DNA of 64,000 bases from Paenibacillus sp. HB172176 (GTDB taxonomy: Bacteria; Bacillota; Bacilli; Paenibacillales; Paenibacillaceae), in assembly GCF_011947265.1 (NCBI RefSeq), contig NZ_JAATHD010000004.1, positions 186,001 through 250,000 on the forward strand, in the 5' to 3' direction. The notes beneath the pieces were generated by a model that was not told the DNA's origin, made no database searches, and saw only the letters and a list, made by a program, of their open reading frames with translations. Positions 45,157 through 54,733 of the stretch are shown here, in pieces (the first letter of the stretch is position 1; each line of letters opens with the position of its first letter). The position numbers and the translations under genes are program-made.

Positions 45157-45986
45157 TGATACCGATGAATAAACCCAAAGCCGCGGAAATGGGCAAGCAT
45201 GCATTTCTGATTGTGGTTTGCCTGTTTGTCTTCTATCCGCTTCTTATTATGCTTCAGATGTCCTTCAAGGATGTTGGTCAAATCATTTATGCCTTCTTCA
45301 AAATCGAGCCGCCCTTCCACCTGGAAAATTATTCGCGGGCATGGAAGCTGGTGCATCCGATGATTGGCAACAGCTTGATCATCTCTTGCGGAACTGCGCT
45401 CTTGGCCGTCGTTATCGCTTCGCTTGCCGGATATGCGTTCGGCAGGCTGCGTTTTCCCGGGAAGGAGTCGATATTCTGGATCATCTTCGCGAAGCTGTTT
45501 TTGCCCGGCGTGCTGAATTTGGTGCCCGCTTTCGTGCTGGCCTGGAAGATGGGGCTTCTCGATACGTATTGGGCGGTTATTCTCTTCGGAGCATCCGCCG
45601 TGCTGCCGTTTTGGGTATTCGTGGTGCGAACCTTCGTGCAGCAGCAGCCTCAGGAGCTGTTCGAATGCGCGAAAATAGATGGAGCAAACGAAATCCAGAC
45701 CTTCGTGCTCATCGCGGTTCCTTTGCTTAAGCCTATGATTACGCTGTTGATGATTAACGTCTTTATCAGCGAATGGAACAACTATATTTGGCCGCTGGTG
45801 ACGCTGACATCTCCCGACAAACGACCGATTACGGTCGGGCTGGCCTATCTGACCTCCAGCTTTCCCGGTGATTATGGCGCGTTAATGGCCGGATACACCA
45901 TCGCGACCTTGCCCTTGCTGCTGTTGTTTATATTCGGAATGAAGCAGTTTGTTCAGGGATTAACTTCAGGCGCGATCAAGATTTAA
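45156..45986 (+). CDS. Sugar ABC transporter permease (MalG-like)
   Basis: A 276-residue six-helix permease with EAA loop QELFECAKIDGANEIQTF. ATG 45156 overlaps the stop of the previous gene (TGATG), so it is probably translated by coupling; GTG 45153 and ATG 45165 are alternatives. The C-terminus VQGLTSGAIKI is family-typical. Confidence 0.9.
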   Translation: MIPMNKPKAAEMGKHAFLIVVCLFVFYPLLIMLQMSFKDVGQIIYAFFKIEPPFHLENYSRAWKLVHPMIGNSLIISCGTALLAVVIASLAGYAFGRLRFPGKESIFWIIFAKLFLPGVLNLVPAFVLAWKMGLLDTYWAVILFGASAVLPFWVFVVRTFVQQQPQELFECAKIDGANEIQTFVLIAVPLLKPMITLLMINVFISEWNNYIWPLVTLTSPDKRPITVGLAYLTSSFPGDYGALMAGYTIATLPLLLLFIFGMKQFVQGLTSGAIKI

Positions 45987-46042
45987 CAACAACGCGCATC
46001 CCGCAAGGAAGAAAAGCATTTTGTGGAAGAGGGGAATCAGGC

Positions 46043-47200
46043 ATGCATGAGCGAAGTCCGAATAGGATGCTCCGCGAAAGGGGAGGGCTTGGGAACACAA
46101 TCAAGCGCATTCAGGCCGGAGAACACGTTCATATCGGTTTTATAGGCGGCTCGGTTACGGCCGGAGCGGGCGCATCCGATGCGGAGAAGACGAGCTGGCG
46201 CGCAAGGATTTCGGAATGGTTCAGACGAAGGTTTGACGAAGCGGGATTCAGCTTTCGTCATGCGGCGATAGGCGGGACAGATTCGACTTACGGGGCTTTT
46301 CGAATTGGCGATCATTTGCTGAAGGACGGGGCGGTTGATTTGCTCATTGTGGAATTCGCGGTGAATGACAACGGCAATCGAGTTCGGTCGATTCGGGCCA
46401 TGGAAGGGATCGTAAGGCAGGTGCAACGGATGTATCCCGATGCGGATATTTGCTTTCTCTACCTGCCCGATAAGCAGGGGAGCGAGAGATTCGCGCAATG
46501 CGGCGAACCGCAGGTGAATGTGCGGCATCATGAGGAAGTGGCCGACTATTACGGCCTTCCCTCCATTCATCTGGCAACGAGTCTGTATCACATGATTGCC
46601 AGCGGACAGCTACGCTGGGAGGACTTGAGTGAAGACAATGTGCATCCGAATGATTTCGGCTACAAGCTGTACGCGCAATTGCTGGGCGACGTGTTCGAAG
46701 CCGCTCTAGTCCGTCCCGTAACCCCCGCTGAAGGGCGGGCCGCGCCCAAGATGCGACTGGAGCAGGATTGCTATGAATGGGCAAGGCTTGCAGACGCAGA
46801 CAGCTCCTTCGATAGGTGGGGAGCCACCGCTGTCAGAGGATGGTCGCCGGAGCAGGTATGCAATTGGACGCCGCCGGCGAATCTGCTGCGGCTTGATTCC
46901 GTCGGCTCGGGGATGCGGTTTGCCTTTGAGGGCACGGCGGCGGGGCTGGTCCTGTTGGCGGGGCTGGACACAACCGATATCGAGGTCTCCGTTGATGGGA
47001 GCAGCTTTGACTATGTACAGGTCTATGACGCGCATTGCGCGCGATATTATCGACCGAAGGCGATGCTGCTGGCAGACGGCCTGCCAAACGGACGCCATAC
47101 GATGGAGCTTCGTCTGGTTGACGCGCAATCCCGGACGACATCCGGGAGGTCGCTGCATGTGCGCTCCATCATGATTAACGGCATATTGACAGACCCGTGA
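46043..47200 (+). CDS. SGNH/GDSL-family hydrolase
   Basis: A 385-residue esterase-like protein. The nucleophile Ser37 is in IGGSVTAGAG (block I), Gly in AAIGGTDS (block II), Asn in EFAVNDN (block III) and the Asp198/His201 pair in EDNVHPND (block V). This family includes carbohydrate acetyl esterases. The last 140 residues form a beta-rich domain that may bind sugars. No signal peptide. AGAGGGG precedes ATG 46043. A deacetylase role on the imported oligosaccharide fits the operon. Confidence 0.85.
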   Translation: MHERSPNRMLRERGGLGNTIKRIQAGEHVHIGFIGGSVTAGAGASDAEKTSWRARISEWFRRRFDEAGFSFRHAAIGGTDSTYGAFRIGDHLLKDGAVDLLIVEFAVNDNGNRVRSIRAMEGIVRQVQRMYPDADICFLYLPDKQGSERFAQCGEPQVNVRHHEEVADYYGLPSIHLATSLYHMIASGQLRWEDLSEDNVHPNDFGYKLYAQLLGDVFEAALVRPVTPAEGRAAPKMRLEQDCYEWARLADADSSFDRWGATAVRGWSPEQVCNWTPPANLLRLDSVGSGMRFAFEGTAAGLVLLAGLDTTDIEVSVDGSSFDYVQVYDAHCARYYRPKAMLLADGLPNGRHTMELRLVDAQSRTTSGRSLHVRSIMINGILTDP

Positions 47201-47229
47201 TTCAGGAAAGAGGAAGAGGAGGAGTTCGC

Positions 47230-48492
47230 TTGACGATGAAGGAATTAGCCTTGCCCAGCGCAAGTCAGAGGCGATGGCAGGATATGGAGCTGGGCATGTT
47301 TTGCCATTTCGGAATGAATACGTTTACTGGAAAGGAATGGGGCGAGGGAACAGAGCCGGCGAGCTGCTTCAATCCGACTGCATTCGATGCCGATCAATGG
47401 GCGAGGATAGCCAAGAGAGCCGGATTTTCCTATTTGATCTTAACGGCCAAGCATCATGACGGCTTCTGTCTGTGGCCAACGGCGACGACCGATTACAGCG
47501 TTCGTTCAAGTCCCTGGCGCGGCGGGCAAGGCGATGTGGTGGGTGAGACGGCACGCGCTTGCGAGGCATATGGCATCGGATTCGGCGTTTATCTCTCCCC
47601 TTGGGATCGTCATGAGCCCTGCTATTCGGAGCAAGAGGCGTATGATCATTTCTACGCGGAGCAGCTAACGGAGCTGTTGACGGGCTATGGTCCTCTTGTG
47701 GAGGTTTGGTTCGACGGAGCCGGCTCCGAAGGGAGGACGTATGACTGGAAGCGGATGATGTCGCTCGTGGAGCGGTACCAGCCCGATGCTATGCGCTTTA
47801 ATATGGGAATTCCGACGATACGCTGGGTTGGCAATGAGGATGGCATTGCGCCATATCCTTGCTGGAATACAGCGGAATCGGCGCGTGTCAGCCTGTTTAC
47901 GAAAAACATGCTGACCTGGCTGCCCGAAACGCCCAGGTGGGTGCCGGCAGAATGCGATGTTCCAATACGGGAGCAATCGTGGTTCTGGCGCCCGAATGAA
48001 GAGGAGAAGCTCCTGTCGCATGAGCGACTGATCGAGATTTACTACGGCTCCGTCGGTCGAGGCTGCAATCTGTTGCTGAATCTGGCTCCAGACGCAAGGG
48101 GACTTATTCCGGAAGCGGATGCCGGTGCGGCAATCCGAATGATGGATGATATCCGCAACAGATTCGAGGCTCCTCTGGAGACGATTGCCGGCGGGGGCGA
48201 TGCGATGACAATGACCTTTGCCAGGGCAACGCGGGTGGATCATGTTGTTCTTATGGAGGATATTGCTTATGGCGAACGCATTCGCTCCTATGCTCTGGAG
48301 GCGGAAACGGCCGATGGAGGCTGGATGGAGCTGCTGCGAGGCAGCGCGGTTGGTCACAAAAAAATCGATCGGTTCGAGCCTGTTGAGACTTCGGCGCTTC
48401 GGCTTCGCATACTGAAGCGGGAGGCCGAGCCGCATATTCGTCTATTCTCGGCGTATTGCACAGCCAGGGATGACCTGAATCCGCGCATATAA
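47230..48492 (+). CDS. Alpha-L-fucosidase-like, GH29
   Basis: A 420-residue GH29 enzyme, an alpha-L-fucosidase family member. The TIM barrel starts at GMFCHFGMNTF. TAKHHDGF is the hallmark His-rich strand, the nucleophile is Asp162 in VWFDGAG, and a small C-terminal beta domain follows. No signal peptide, cytoplasmic. The start is TTG 47230 with GAGGAGGAG at 47216-47224; GTG 47197 and ATG 47236 are also in frame. It follows the SGNH gene and precedes a sulfatase, so the three may strip acetyl, sulfate and fucose groups from one glycan. Confidence 0.88.
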   Translation: MTMKELALPSASQRRWQDMELGMFCHFGMNTFTGKEWGEGTEPASCFNPTAFDADQWARIAKRAGFSYLILTAKHHDGFCLWPTATTDYSVRSSPWRGGQGDVVGETARACEAYGIGFGVYLSPWDRHEPCYSEQEAYDHFYAEQLTELLTGYGPLVEVWFDGAGSEGRTYDWKRMMSLVERYQPDAMRFNMGIPTIRWVGNEDGIAPYPCWNTAESARVSLFTKNMLTWLPETPRWVPAECDVPIREQSWFWRPNEEEKLLSHERLIEIYYGSVGRGCNLLLNLAPDARGLIPEADAGAAIRMMDDIRNRFEAPLETIAGGGDAMTMTFARATRVDHVVLMEDIAYGERIRSYALEAETADGGWMELLRGSAVGHKKIDRFEPVETSALRLRILKREAEPHIRLFSAYCTARDDLNPRI

Positions 48493-48509
48493 AGGAGAGT
48501 TTGTCCGCA

Positions 48510-50096
48510 ATGAGTCGACCCAATGTAATCATTATTCTGAACGACGACATGGGATACTCCGATATAGGCTGCTATGGCGGCGAGGTGGAAACGCCTCACC
48601 TGGATCGGCTGGCGGCTGGCGGTATCCGGTTTTCACAGTTTTATAATACAGCCCGCTGCAGCCCTTCGAGAGCGTCCTTGTTGACGGGGCTTCATCCCCA
48701 TCAGACTGGAATCGGTATTTTGACGGATGACGATGGCCCGGACGGTTATCCGGGAAATTTGAATCGTCAATGCGTGACGATAGCGGAGCTGCTGCAGCAA
48801 GGCGGCTATCGGACGTACATGAGCGGGAAGTGGCATTTGGCCAATGACATTCATAATGAAAATCATACCTGGCCTTTGCAAAGAGGCTTTGACCGCTTCT
48901 ACGGAACATTGGCAGGAGCGGGAAGCTATTTCCGTCCCATGACCTTAATGCGGGATAATGAGCATATCGACGGGGAAGAGCTTCCGGAAAATTATTATTA
49001 TACCGATGCGATCAGCGCCCAGGCTGCTTCCTTCGTTGAAGATCACAATGCGGTCTATCCCGATCGGCCTTTTTTTATGTATGTTGCCTATACGGCTCCG
49101 CATTGGCCGTTGCATGCCAAGGAAGAAGATATATCCAAATATAAGGGACGCTTCGACGCAGGATGGGATGCATTAAGAGAAAGGCGTCTCGCCAGGTTGA
49201 AGAGCTTGGGAATCATAAGCGAAGAAACGGCCTTGAGCGAGAGGGATTCCTCGCTTCCGGATTGGGAGCGTGCCGAGCATAAGGAATATCTGCTTCGTTG
49301 TATGGAGGCTTATGCCGCGCAAATCGACGCTATGGATCAAGGAATCGGAAGGCTTGTTGATACGTTGGAGAGAACCGGACAGCTCGACAATACGCTGCTT
49401 TTCTTCCTCTCGGATAATGGGGGCTGCGCCGAGGTTATTCAGCCTGAAGCCAGAATCGGCGCGGAGAAGAAGGGGGTGGCTCCGACCCGGACAAGAAACG
49501 GCAAGGAGGTGGCGTTCGGAAACGATCCGACAGTCATGCCTGGCGCAGAGGGCAGCTATCAGAGCTATGGCGTCGCTTGGGCCAACCTGTCCAACACGCC
49601 GTTTCGACTTTATAAGCATTGGGTGCATGAAGGCGGCATAGCCACGCCGTTCATTGCTCATTGGCCCGAACGAATACGAAGCAAGGGCGACATCGTTCAC
49701 ACACCGTGGCAGCTTACCGATGTGCTGCCGACCGTGCTCGAGGTTAGCGGGACGAGCTATCCGGACGCTTACCGGGGCAACGCCTTGGTTTCACCAGAGG
49801 GAGAAAGCTTCGCGTCACTCTTTGACGGCGATGTGCTTGCCAGAGGACCCTTGTACTGGGAGCATGAAGGGAACGCCGCGGTTCGAATGTTGAACTGGAA
49901 GCTGGTGAAGAAGCATGCTCAGCCATGGGAGCTCTACGATATGAATGAGGATCGGACGGAGCAGAACGATCTGGCTGAGCAGCACCCCGACTTCGTCGCA
50001 GAATTGTCAATGCTGTATGACGAGTGGGCTCTGAGATGCGGCGTCATTCCCAGAGAGCAAATCTTGAAGCTGAAGAAAAGCCAATCGCATCAATAA
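48510..50096 (+). CDS. Sulfatase (arylsulfatase type), Cys-type
   Basis: A 528-residue type I sulfatase. Metal-binding Asp12-Asp13 are in LNDDMGYSD. The formylglycine residue is Cys50 in ARCSPSRASLLTG with Arg54, followed by the GKWHLA motif and LSDNGG. No signal peptide. ATG 48510 is used; TTG 48501 lies too close to the AAGGAGAG site. It is the last gene of the operon, closed by a strong terminator 8 bases on. Probable role: removal of sulfate from an imported oligosaccharide. Confidence 0.92.
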   Translation: MSRPNVIIILNDDMGYSDIGCYGGEVETPHLDRLAAGGIRFSQFYNTARCSPSRASLLTGLHPHQTGIGILTDDDGPDGYPGNLNRQCVTIAELLQQGGYRTYMSGKWHLANDIHNENHTWPLQRGFDRFYGTLAGAGSYFRPMTLMRDNEHIDGEELPENYYYTDAISAQAASFVEDHNAVYPDRPFFMYVAYTAPHWPLHAKEEDISKYKGRFDAGWDALRERRLARLKSLGIISEETALSERDSSLPDWERAEHKEYLLRCMEAYAAQIDAMDQGIGRLVDTLERTGQLDNTLLFFLSDNGGCAEVIQPEARIGAEKKGVAPTRTRNGKEVAFGNDPTVMPGAEGSYQSYGVAWANLSNTPFRLYKHWVHEGGIATPFIAHWPERIRSKGDIVHTPWQLTDVLPTVLEVSGTSYPDAYRGNALVSPEGESFASLFDGDVLARGPLYWEHEGNAAVRMLNWKLVKKHAQPWELYDMNEDRTEQNDLAEQHPDFVAELSMLYDEWALRCGVIPREQILKLKKSQSHQ

Positions 50097-50103
50097 ATGC
50101 TTT

Positions 50104-50133
50104 GGAAGCGGCGCATGCCGCTTCCTTGTTTTT
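50104..50133 (+). terminator. Strong terminator of the 39454-50096 operon
   Basis: A perfect 9-bp stem GGAAGCGGC (50104-50112) and GCCGCTTCC (50117-50125) with GCAT loop, followed by TTGTTTTT. The T-run touches the stop codon of the convergent GH105 gene. Confidence 0.92.
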
Positions 50134-51199
50134 ACAAAAACTCCGAGAGCAACATCAACGTCAAGCCCTGCCCGTACAATGTGGGGTAGCAGCTCAAGTC
50201 ATTGTACGCTTCAATCGTCGGCATAATGGGCGTTCCTCCGGAAACGCCCGTTACCTCGCCGTTTTCCTTGATTTTCCCGATCACGCCTTGAAGCACATGA
50301 CGCGTGGCCTCCCTATAGGAAGCAGGGAGCAGACCGATGCGAACAGCGCATGCAAGACCGCAGCCGATGCCCGCGCTGCCCGAGGTTTCCTGATAGTAGG
50401 AGGGGCGATCCAGTATCGTTGACCATAAGCCGTTCTCCGCTTGGTGCTTCATAATGGCATCCACCAGCTTGCGGTAACGCGAGATCAGCTCCTCCGGAAC
50501 CGCCCGCATGCCTTCGATTTCCGCCAAGACCAATGGCGTACCGACGACAATCCATGAATTGCCCCGCGTCCATCGCGCAGCGGACAGATGATGGCCGTCG
50601 CAATGGTAGCCGTGGAACAGCACGCCTGTTTCCGTATCCTCCAACAGCCTTAGATGAAGCAGCAATTGCTCGAGGGCGACATCCGCATATTTCTCATTTC
50701 CGGTCATTTTGGCAAGCTTGGCAAAAAATAAGATTACCATGAAAATGGTATCCGCCCAAACCTGCTCATGCCATTGTCCGCCATGCTGGAAGGCGCCGGA
50801 GCTTGTCTTCACAAGCTCGTCGATGATCCATTCCCCGTATTCCAGGGCTGTATCGCGATAGAATTCGTCTCCCGTTCTGGCGAACATGTCAGGGAAGATC
50901 GTAAAGGGCGCCATATTATTCACATGCTGAAATTTCAAGGCTTTCTCTCTGTTCGCCTCGATCCAGCGCGTTAGAAACGCGATCGCCTCGGGTTGTTTGC
51001 TTGCTCCATAATAATGGGAAATCGCGATGACGCCAACGCCCGGATTCCAGTCCCACTTGTTGATGTCCATTCCCCAGTCGCTGCCATGGCAATCCATCCC
51101 CGACTTATCGTCCGTAAGGGCGGAGTGGTCCGCGACCATATAGTCGAATACGCGACTTGCCAAACGCTCAAGCGTATCCGTAGAAATCGTTTGTGTCAT
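50132..51199 (-). CDS. Unsaturated uronyl hydrolase-like, GH105/GH88
   Basis: A 355-residue (alpha/alpha)6-barrel enzyme of the GH105/GH88 group, which hydrates the 4,5-unsaturated uronate left by polysaccharide lyases so that the glycosidic bond breaks. The candidate catalytic Asp150 is in EQVWADTIFM, comparable to Asp143 of YteR and Asp149 of UGL. WTRGNSWI and GSAGIGCG are also family-like. No signal peptide. The start ATG 51199 has GAGGTGAG upstream; the longer ORF to 51316 runs through the upstream gene. It is the second gene of a pair, 13 bases after the lyase-like gene, so that protein probably makes its substrate. Confidence 0.85.
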   Translation of the reverse strand: MTQTISTDTLERLASRVFDYMVADHSALTDDKSGMDCHGSDWGMDINKWDWNPGVGVIAISHYYGASKQPEAIAFLTRWIEANREKALKFQHVNNMAPFTIFPDMFARTGDEFYRDTALEYGEWIIDELVKTSSGAFQHGGQWHEQVWADTIFMVILFFAKLAKMTGNEKYADVALEQLLLHLRLLEDTETGVLFHGYHCDGHHLSAARWTRGNSWIVVGTPLVLAEIEGMRAVPEELISRYRKLVDAIMKHQAENGLWSTILDRPSYYQETSGSAGIGCGLACAVRIGLLPASYREATRHVLQGVIGKIKENGEVTGVSGGTPIMPTIEAYNDLSCYPTLYGQGLTLMLLSEFL

Positions 51200-51212
51200 A
51201 GCCGTCTCACCT

Positions 51213-53078
51213 CTATTCGTATTTGTTCGTGAAGTCATGCTCGCCCGACAGCCATTCGGATTGGCAATAGGGATTGTCGAAGCGTTTGTACTCTCTAATC
51301 TTCTCCGCCTTGCCATTGACCAGGAACTCGCCGCTCCAGCCTAGCTCGAGACGGGTGCCGTCAGGACGATGACAGGTTGCCGCAAGCTCGGAGCAAGCGA
51401 TGTCCGAAGCAAGAACGGACGCGATGAACGCGGCGAAAGATCCATGCTCGGCCGCTCGTCCCATTTGACAGATCCACACATTGCTTCTCGCCGTGCAGAT
51501 CAATTCTTGATCGGCATACGGCCCGCTGCTCTGCCACGTAAAGCCATGCTGAGAATAAAGCGCAACATATCCCTCGTTTTTCTTGGCAAAAACCCAACGC
51601 CCTGCCTCGTCCGATGCGGGAATTTCGCAGCATTCGTCGAATTTCTCTCTCGGCATATACGCGTGCGTATACAGACATTCCGAATCTTCGGGAACATGAT
51701 ACAAACCGATCAGCGTATCCTTGTATTGAACGGCTCGGGGCATGATGTCATTGCCGGACCATAGATCCGGTCTTCCGGTTCCCACGCCTTCTTTGCCGGG
51801 ATGAGTGACGAAAACCGCGATTCCGTCGTCCATGCAGGCTTGCCAGATATGCTGCTGAAAGCCCTTTTCGCCTCTTCGGAAGTCCTGGGCGCAGCTTAGC
51901 ATATAGTCGGGCGTCTTATACGTAAGCTTGTTGATGCGGCCCATGTAATTCGGCATTCGAATCGCTTCTCCAGATTCGCCGCGCGCCCGGCAATCCTGAT
52001 AGTACTTCCACTCGCTGTAGGCGATATCATTGACGAAGTTTCCATACTTATCGCTCATATCCTTGACGCGATCAATAATAAGACGGTGGGTATAGCCCAT
52101 ATTATGCCAATACAGGGTAAGATCGTCGAATTCATGATAGCCCTTGCCAAGAAGAGGGCCGTCTTCGACGTCGAAGCTCATTTGCTCTTTGCTTGCGTAT
52201 ACCGATTCGGTGTCCCTGGCAATCGCAACGGTGAACGGTTCGGGTTCATACGTGCTTAGCGCCAACGTGGTGGCCCCGAGATTATTCGCGCTGGATTTGA
52301 GATTCCCGAGCCCCCATAGAATATACTGAGCCGCGCTTGTTCCTTCTTGTTCCGGGTTCAGGATGTGACCGGTATAGGTACGTCCGTGCGTACAGCCGTA
52401 CACGCCCTTATACGAATTGACCGCCATGCTGAAGCAGATCAGATCCAGCAGCTCCTTGGCCTTGGCGCGCAGCTCCTCATCCTTGGCGAAATCATACAGA
52501 TTCAGCAGCGACATGATATTTTCGACCATATAACAGTTGGAGTCCCATTCGGAGAAGCCTACGCTCTTCTTGACATGGATCCAATGCTCGATTTGCGCTT
52601 TGACGATGGGAAGGACCTCGGAGCCCTTTAGATTGCGAGTCGTGAAGTGATCATCCGGATACAGCTGGGCAGCCAAATATTCCGCCGAATGATGAAGCAT
52701 GACATGATTCTCCGTCCAGATGATCGCCACCCCGAGCAGCCTGGAGCTGTGATCCGTGAACCAATAATCGCGAACCAGCAATTGCTCATGCACCTGATCC
52801 TTCAAATCCTGACTCCATAACGGGCTGTCCCCGTACAGATAGAGCATGCGCAGCAGAATCTGCGCGTTGAAATCCCAGCAATCCCGTTGAAAGACAAAAT
52901 AATTGAGCGCTCGCGTAAACTGATCTTCGTTAAAGGATTGACCGACAGCGAGGCGCGCCAAACAGTTGGTGATATAATGCCTCTGCTTTGGCCATGCCTT
53001 GAGCTCGGAGCTATAGGACAGATAGGCTTGTTTTCTGGCTTGTACGGATGATTGAATATCCATAACCTTATTGGACAT
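51213..53078 (-). CDS. Putative polysaccharide lyase-like protein, unassigned family
   Basis: A 621-residue protein with an alpha-helical N-terminal half (residues about 10-290) and a beta-rich C-terminal half. This layout occurs in toroid/beta-sandwich lyases such as heparinase II/III and alginate lyases. Candidate active-site clusters are TENHVMLHHSAEY (residues 123-134), SEWDSNCYMVEN (176-187) and CTHGRTYTGH (229-238), combining Asn, His and Tyr as in beta-eliminases. I recognise no specific CAZy family. The start ATG 53078 has AAAGGGGGAATCC upstream. No signal peptide, so it may act on imported chains. The GH105 gene behind it supports a lyase function (inference). Confidence 0.6.
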   Translation of the reverse strand: MSNKVMDIQSSVQARKQAYLSYSSELKAWPKQRHYITNCLARLAVGQSFNEDQFTRALNYFVFQRDCWDFNAQILLRMLYLYGDSPLWSQDLKDQVHEQLLVRDYWFTDHSSRLLGVAIIWTENHVMLHHSAEYLAAQLYPDDHFTTRNLKGSEVLPIVKAQIEHWIHVKKSVGFSEWDSNCYMVENIMSLLNLYDFAKDEELRAKAKELLDLICFSMAVNSYKGVYGCTHGRTYTGHILNPEQEGTSAAQYILWGLGNLKSSANNLGATTLALSTYEPEPFTVAIARDTESVYASKEQMSFDVEDGPLLGKGYHEFDDLTLYWHNMGYTHRLIIDRVKDMSDKYGNFVNDIAYSEWKYYQDCRARGESGEAIRMPNYMGRINKLTYKTPDYMLSCAQDFRRGEKGFQQHIWQACMDDGIAVFVTHPGKEGVGTGRPDLWSGNDIMPRAVQYKDTLIGLYHVPEDSECLYTHAYMPREKFDECCEIPASDEAGRWVFAKKNEGYVALYSQHGFTWQSSGPYADQELICTARSNVWICQMGRAAEHGSFAAFIASVLASDIACSELAATCHRPDGTRLELGWSGEFLVNGKAEKIREYKRFDNPYCQSEWLSGEHDFTNKYE

Positions 53079-53259
53079 GCAGGATTCCCCCTTTATTCTG
53101 ACTGCAACTGTTTTCGTCATGCCAGTTATCTTAGTGCAGCGGAGGGACATTCGCAATAAACACATTTCAGCAGTGACATCATTTTCAGTTGTTTTTAGGC
53201 CACAGCCTGATGCTTGGTGGCACAGCATTCTGTTTGTCATGTGATTGAAAGCGGCGGTG

Positions 53260-53295
53260 AATCTGAAAAATCCGCACCCCAATCATAAATATGGG
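53260..53295 (+). promoter_or_regulatory. 36-bp shared promoter element, copy 2
   Basis: Matches 37639-37674 at 31 of 36 positions. It lies 70 bases before GTG 53366, a typical activator position. The lyase-like gene is transcribed away from it on the minus strand and could also be affected. Confidence 0.65.
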
Positions 53296-53365
53296 GTATT
53301 TCGCGAAAGGGCGATGGGCTTTAAGCTAGGAAGGTAAGCAAAACAGATTAAGGGGAGGAAATACA

Positions 53366-54733
53366 GTGAATCCAAGAAATAAATTCATCTGGTTTCTAAG
53401 CGTCATGCTGATTGTCATGCTGTGCGCGGCATGCGGCTCGAACGGCAACAATAACAACAACGAGGCGACGACGGCGCCAACGTCCGACACGGGGACAGCG
53501 CAGCCTGCTACAGAGAAGCCGACGGATAAGCCTCAGGAGAAGGTGACGCTGAAGTTTTTTACGGGGAAGGTCGAGACGGTGGATCTCATTAACGACATGA
53601 TCGCGAAGTTCGAGGACGAGAATCCGAACATCAAGGTGGAGCAGGAATATCAGAAGGACGCGAGCAACGTGATCAAGGTCAAGTTCGCTTCCGGCGACGT
53701 GCCCGATATTACGACGGTGTATGCGCAGGATTATGTAGATCAGGGCAAATATCTCGATCTGTCGAACGAAGCGTTCTGGTCGAGAGTGCTGCCTGCGATC
53801 AAGGATCTGAACACGGATATCAAGACCGGCAAGCAATTCCGCGTGGCGACGAACGTCACGATGGCGGGCATCTTCTACAACAAGCAGGTATTCGAGGAGC
53901 TCGGTCTGAAGGAAGCTCATACGTGGGAGGAATTCAAGTCGAATCTGCAGACGATTAAGGATAAAAAGCCCGATATGACGCCGATGTTCCTCGCGGGCAA
54001 GGATTCCTGGACGCTCGGTCATCTTATCGAATTTATGGCGCATGGCGTCATTAAACAGAAATACGGCGTGGCGGATGCACGCGCGGCCTTCATCAACAAC
54101 GAATCCGACAAGCTGCAGTTCGACGCGGCTGGCGGCGGCATCGACGCTTTCGCAGGCAGATTGCTGGAGCTGAAGGAAGCGGGACTCATTAACAAGGATG
54201 CGCTGACGGCGACCTACGACAATCAGAAGGAATCGTTCGTGAATGGTCAGACGGCGTTGTTCAGCCAAGGCATGTGGGTGCTCGGCGATTTGCTGACGTT
54301 GAACCCTGATTTTGCTTCCAATATCGGCTTCTCGCCATTCCCGGCTATCGTCGACGGCACACAGCCGGTCACCTTGTCGGCCGAGGATTCGGTCTATGCG
54401 ATTACCTCGGAATCGAAGCATCCCGAGGAAGCGAAGAAATTCCTGGAGTTCCTGTTCAAGCCGGAAAATCTGAAGGCGTACAGCGAGTTCCTGAAATCGC
54501 CGCCGGCCTTCACCGATGTGGACGCAGATTGGGGACCGCTGAAGGATCAAGCCGCCGCAGCTCTCAAAGCGGGCGTGAACATCGCGTTCACCGACACGCC
54601 TTCCGGCTTCTCGGGCGACGACGCGGGACGCATGGTGCAGGAGCTGTTAGCGGGCAAATACAAGACGTCGCTGGATTTCGCGAAGGCCTACAAGGACGCG
54701 TGGGATAAGGCTTGGAACGCGACGAATGGTTGA
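53366..54733 (+). CDS. Extracellular solute-binding lipoprotein (sugar ABC transporter)
   Basis: A 455-residue family-1 sugar-binding lipoprotein. Signal peptide with lipobox LCAAC at Cys23, then a low-complexity Asn/Thr/Pro linker, then the binding fold. Start GTG 53366 with GGGGAGG. It is followed by about 500 bases of repeats, then two permeases and GH66. The 36-bp element upstream suggests control by the kinase-regulator pair at 34383-37519. Confidence 0.9.
   Translation: MNPRNKFIWFLSVMLIVMLCAACGSNGNNNNNEATTAPTSDTGTAQPATEKPTDKPQEKVTLKFFTGKVETVDLINDMIAKFEDENPNIKVEQEYQKDASNVIKVKFASGDVPDITTVYAQDYVDQGKYLDLSNEAFWSRVLPAIKDLNTDIKTGKQFRVATNVTMAGIFYNKQVFEELGLKEAHTWEEFKSNLQTIKDKKPDMTPMFLAGKDSWTLGHLIEFMAHGVIKQKYGVADARAAFINNESDKLQFDAAGGGIDAFAGRLLELKEAGLINKDALTATYDNQKESFVNGQTALFSQGMWVLGDLLTLNPDFASNIGFSPFPAIVDGTQPVTLSAEDSVYAITSESKHPEEAKKFLEFLFKPENLKAYSEFLKSPPAFTDVDADWGPLKDQAAAALKAGVNIAFTDTPSGFSGDDAGRMVQELLAGKYKTSLDFAKAYKDAWDKAWNATNG

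Noticed and set aside
53396..54550. 384-codon open frame on the minus strand
   Set aside because: Antisense to a clear solute-binding lipoprotein; Arg/Leu-rich composition typical of a shadow frame.
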